Shown: one piece after another, positions 49,476 through 51,519 of the stretch
Numbering within the stretch: position 1 is the stretch's first letter
Layout: each line of letters begins with the position of its first letter
Source of the DNA: Treponema sp. UBA3662
Lineage (GTDB): Bacteria > Spirochaetota > Spirochaetia > Treponematales > Treponemataceae
Direction of reading: 5' to 3'
DNA length: 51,519 bases
Assembly: GCA_002373205.1 (NCBI GenBank)
Contig: DFJV01000121.1
Span: 1-51,519, forward strand
Position numbers and translations under genes: made by a program
Notes under the pieces: model-generated
Databases searched by the model: none
What the model was told of the DNA's origin: nothing
What the model saw: the letters and a program-made list of their open reading frames with translations, nothing else

Positions 49476-50962
49476 TTTCCAGCCTCCTTCCGCTTGTCAA
49501 AAAAGTGGGGGACAGGTCTTGAACATGCAAGATTGTGCACCTTTACCTTTGACGCAATCGAAGCAAAAATTACGATGATGTTTATTATAGTCGCCACATA
49601 ACCGGGCATGACACTTTCTTCCCCGGCACCTTTTACGATTATATAGGCAATCACAAGTGCTATTATTAGCTTTACCTGTGTAAAATCAATCTTTTTCTTC
49701 TTTTTATCAGAGTTTCCTGACTGCAAAGACCTGTAGCCCTTGTCATCCACACGGTTTATCTCGTTGTCAAGCTTTTTAAGGTAAACCCTTCTGTCCAGAA
49801 AGACTTCGCCAAGAGCAGCAAGCAGGGTATAAAGCCAGAAGACATTTGCATTTTTGGGGTTTGCAAAGTCATAGTGAAATACAGGTCCAAAAAGAAGCTC
49901 CAGGATAAGGAAAAACGGTATTGCGGCAACAAAGGACCAGAAAAGATACTTCTTTATGTCCACCGGAATAGCGGCAAAAATCTTGCCTGTAAAGCCGTTT
50001 ATTACCGAATAGAAGACCCGCTTTTTGTTCTTGTAGGTTAAAAACCAGACAGGCAGCATTGCAAGCCTTGCATCCACGTCGCAATAGTCGTCCGGGGTCT
50101 GGTAAATATCCGGATCGGTAAAAAACTTTGCAGACTTTCCGTATTTTACATCTATGTGAATTGCCTCTTTTTCCTTTACCTTATCCTGTATTTTGCCAGC
50201 TACGGCAGTCAAGCCCTTTGCACAGGCATCGTCTGTATAGGTTTCGCTCCTTACATCCGCAACGTCTGCATAGGAACCGGCCATTAAAGCCCCCTTAAAG
50301 GGCTTTAGGGAAGCAACGGGAAAGTCCTTAATCTCTTCGCTGATTCTGTCGTCCAGGTTTGAAGAAGCGTCAAAAATCATGCCGTCAACGCTGCCGTTTA
50401 TCTTTGCAGTGGCAGTGTAGCGCACAAGGCCAGTATCATGCCTCTGCCTAAAGTCGGCATCTTTTTCCGTGTAATCAACAGTTGTCTTGAATTTTACGTC
50501 TGCATCAGGCTTGAACTTTTGGCTGTAGACCCAGAAGGGAATGTAAAAATTCTTAAGGTTGCTCTCCGCACTTTCTGCATTCATATATTTTGGAAGGAAA
50601 TAGCACTTTTTTAGCTCTTCCTTGTATAGCTCAAGGCATTTTTCCTTGGTAATGTTAAAAGGCACAATGTAGGACGGCTTTTGAATCCTTGCAAGGCGGC
50701 TTTGCAGAGTTACAAAGGTTCCGCAGTATGAGCAGTATTCAACCGCATCCAAATCCGTGGCAAAGACTTCCGCACCGCAGTTGGGGCAGGTAAATATCTT
50801 TGCCTCCATTGATTGGCCGTTAAAGACAAGCCCTTCTTCGGCAGGCTTTACTTCTTCTATGCTGTCTGAGTCAAATTCGCTATTGCAGTAGTCACAGACA
50901 AGCTTTTGTTTTTGTATGTCAAACCGGAGCGTACCTCCGCAGCTAGGACATCTGTTCGCCAT
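49472..50962 (-). CDS. membrane protein with two N-terminal zinc ribbons
   Basis: This 496-residue protein has two CxxC-x(n)-CxxC zinc ribbons in its first 85 residues (CPSCGGTLRFDIQKQKLVCD with YC; CPNCGAEVFATDLDAVEYCS with YC), similar to TFIIB-type zinc-ribbon proteins. A large soluble middle domain follows (about 100-335, with FYIPFWVYSQKFKPDADVKF and LPVWFLTYKNKKRVFYSVIN). Membrane helices come at the end (about 345-365, 375-395, 430-450 and 455-475). The function is unknown; YdjG-like proteins of the same layout act in membrane-repair or phage-shock-like settings (weak inference). AGGAGG and a good promoter precede it. It is coupled to the small membrane gene. Confidence 0.85.
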   Translation of the reverse strand: MANRCPSCGGTLRFDIQKQKLVCDYCNSEFDSDSIEEVKPAEEGLVFNGQSMEAKIFTCPNCGAEVFATDLDAVEYCSYCGTFVTLQSRLARIQKPSYIVPFNITKEKCLELYKEELKKCYFLPKYMNAESAESNLKNFYIPFWVYSQKFKPDADVKFKTTVDYTEKDADFRQRHDTGLVRYTATAKINGSVDGMIFDASSNLDDRISEEIKDFPVASLKPFKGALMAGSYADVADVRSETYTDDACAKGLTAVAGKIQDKVKEKEAIHIDVKYGKSAKFFTDPDIYQTPDDYCDVDARLAMLPVWFLTYKNKKRVFYSVINGFTGKIFAAIPVDIKKYLFWSFVAAIPFFLILELLFGPVFHYDFANPKNANVFWLYTLLAALGEVFLDRRVYLKKLDNEINRVDDKGYRSLQSGNSDKKKKKIDFTQVKLIIALVIAYIIVKGAGEESVMPGYVATIINIIVIFASIASKVKVHNLACSRPVPHFFDKRKEAGK

Positions 50963-50980
50963 AAGAACCTCCTCGTCTAA

Positions 50981-51009
50981 ATGTTAACGCAGAGAAGACT
51001 GGCTTTCAA
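50981..51009 (-). promoter_or_regulatory. promoter of the zinc-ribbon/small membrane operon
   Basis: TTGAAA (51004-51009), a 17-base spacer and TAACAT (50981-50986). The leader is about a dozen bases and contains AGGAGG, so this unit is leadered. Confidence 0.7.
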
Positions 51010-51060
51010 GTTTGGAGCGAAACTTTGCAGAAGGCAAGTGCAAATCTAAATGAAAATTAG

Positions 51061-51210
51061 CAGCATGAATCAAAATGCGGAAGCACTTCCATTCTCGGCT
51101 GAAAACGCGTCAAAAAAGCAAGGGGGGGGGGTACAACCCCAAGCGCAGATATAAGGTATCTGACTCGCTACGCGGCTTGAAGCTACGCTGCCGGGTTCGC
51201 ACCGCGCATT
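51061..51210. repeat. non-coding repetitive stretch with a ten-G run
   Basis: The sequence contains a homopolymer of ten G (51122-51131) and GC-rich short repeats (GAAGCTACGCTGCCGGGTTC). It ends where family 3 copies begin. No supported gene. The rest of 50963-51519 holds only the promoter and repeats listed separately. Confidence 0.5.
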
Positions 51211-51279
51211 GTTAAAGTACATTTTCTGGAAAAGCAATTTGTCATTTTCAATGCATACCAATGACATTAATTTTGCGTC

Positions 51280-51300
51280 ATTCTGAGCTTGACTCAGAAT
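51280..51300 (-). repeat. small palindrome, family 3
   Basis: ATTCTGAG-CTTGA-CTCAGAAT. With its flanks (51252-51305) it is an inverted near-copy of 25121-25175, sharing CAATGACATTAA and TTGCGTC. Confidence 0.7.
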
Positions 51301-51324
51301 CTAAAATCACTATAACACAAAGAG

Positions 51325-51345
51325 ATGCCGAAACAAGTTCGGCAT
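51325..51345 (+). repeat. small palindrome, family 3
   Basis: ATGCCGAA-ACAAG-TTCGGCAT followed by GACAG. It has the same layout as 5411-5446, with compensated stem bases. Confidence 0.65.
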
Positions 51346-51393
51346 GACAGTTTGCTATGTTAATAGCATTGTTTTTTGGGAACTTGCCATACA

Positions 51394-51410
51394 GCCTACG
51401 CCCGATAGGG
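51394..51410 (+). repeat. truncated family 1 element, interrupted by a family 2 element
   Basis: GCCTACGCCCGATAGGG matches the first 17 bases of family 1 and then breaks off seven bases before the family 2 copy at 51417. Confidence 0.6.
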
Positions 51411-51416
51411 GAACAT

Positions 51417-51519
51417 GGAAATCAATTTTGGGCTCCACTACCAGCAAAATCTGTCTGAAAATCCATGGTGCGCGGTAATAGGACTCTCACTCACTTCGTT
51501 CGTTCCGCGCAAATGGATT
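51417..51519. repeat. palindromic element family 2, partial copy at the window end
   Basis: GGAAATCAATTTTGGGC opens this copy, with AATCCAT (51460-51466)/ATGGATT (51513-51519) and GCGCGG (51470-51475)/CCGCGC (51505-51510) paired inside. The complete copy at 26139 has GCGAGG/CCTCGC there, so both sides of the stem have changed together. The right arm lies beyond the window. Confidence 0.8.

Noticed and set aside
51070..51267. A 65-codon minus-strand frame spanning the ten-G run
   Set aside because: No start site or recognisable motif; composition follows the non-coding repeats.

Overview
The window reads as chromosomal DNA of a spirochaete, most likely a host-associated Treponema. The strongest sign is the cheA - cheW/cheR hybrid - cheX - cheY operon, the spirochaete (F2-type) chemotaxis arrangement. 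An excisionase-type helix-turn-helix fused to PTS EIIA-Ntr, a class II GalT and several treponeme-style orphan genes fit this. No rRNA, tRNA, CRISPR array, insertion sequence or phage gene was found. The species cannot be named from the sequence alone.

Layout. 1-812: end of an M24 peptidase, then a YoeB-type toxin-antitoxin pair. 988-5220 (minus, AT-rich): a four-gene accessory operon with a membrane protein, a PD-(D/E)XK nuclease-like protein and two coiled-coil proteins. 5720-11830: mnmG, a broken VapC-like pair, an RsuA/RluB pseudouridine synthase coupled to fhs. 11972-14464: an ArsR-family zinc-type sensor and its P1B ATPase. 14630-21834: pepF, iorA without iorB, and a cytosolic hybrid histidine kinase. 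21998-25008: a decaying cluster with DUF5071-like, DUF4846-like and EF-Tu domain 3-like genes, partly duplicated and truncated. 25196-27069: a lipid kinase and the HTH-PtsN fusion. 27168-30803: AT-rich small genes resembling orphan immunity genes (DMP19/DUF4375, DUF4261), plus remnants. 31063-41898: galT, asnA, a radical-SAM-like protein without its cluster motif, htrA, an adenylate cyclase, the intact B12-type radical SAM paralog and a frameshifted secreted protein. 42421-47295: the chemotaxis operon. 47522-50962: an outer-membrane-type protein and a zinc-ribbon membrane protein pair.

Two whole-window patterns stand out. (1) Intergenic spaces carry at least eight copies of a structured dispersed element (called family 1 here). 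Its sequence varies but its stem pairings are kept by compensatory changes: an outer stem, a conserved asymmetric internal loop and a multi-hairpin head. Two further palindromic families (family 2, about 146 bp; family 3, about 21 bp) show the same behaviour. (2) At many genes that head a transcription unit the -10 box lies only 6-7 bases before the start codon (rsuA-type, pepF, the hybrid kinase, the lipid kinase, galT, the gene at 36959-37444, cheA; 10 bases for mnmG). This predicts leaderless or nearly leaderless mRNAs. Other genes, including most accessory ones, have ordinary Shine-Dalgarno leaders.

Functional assignments rest on motifs recognised by eye. No database or folding program was run.
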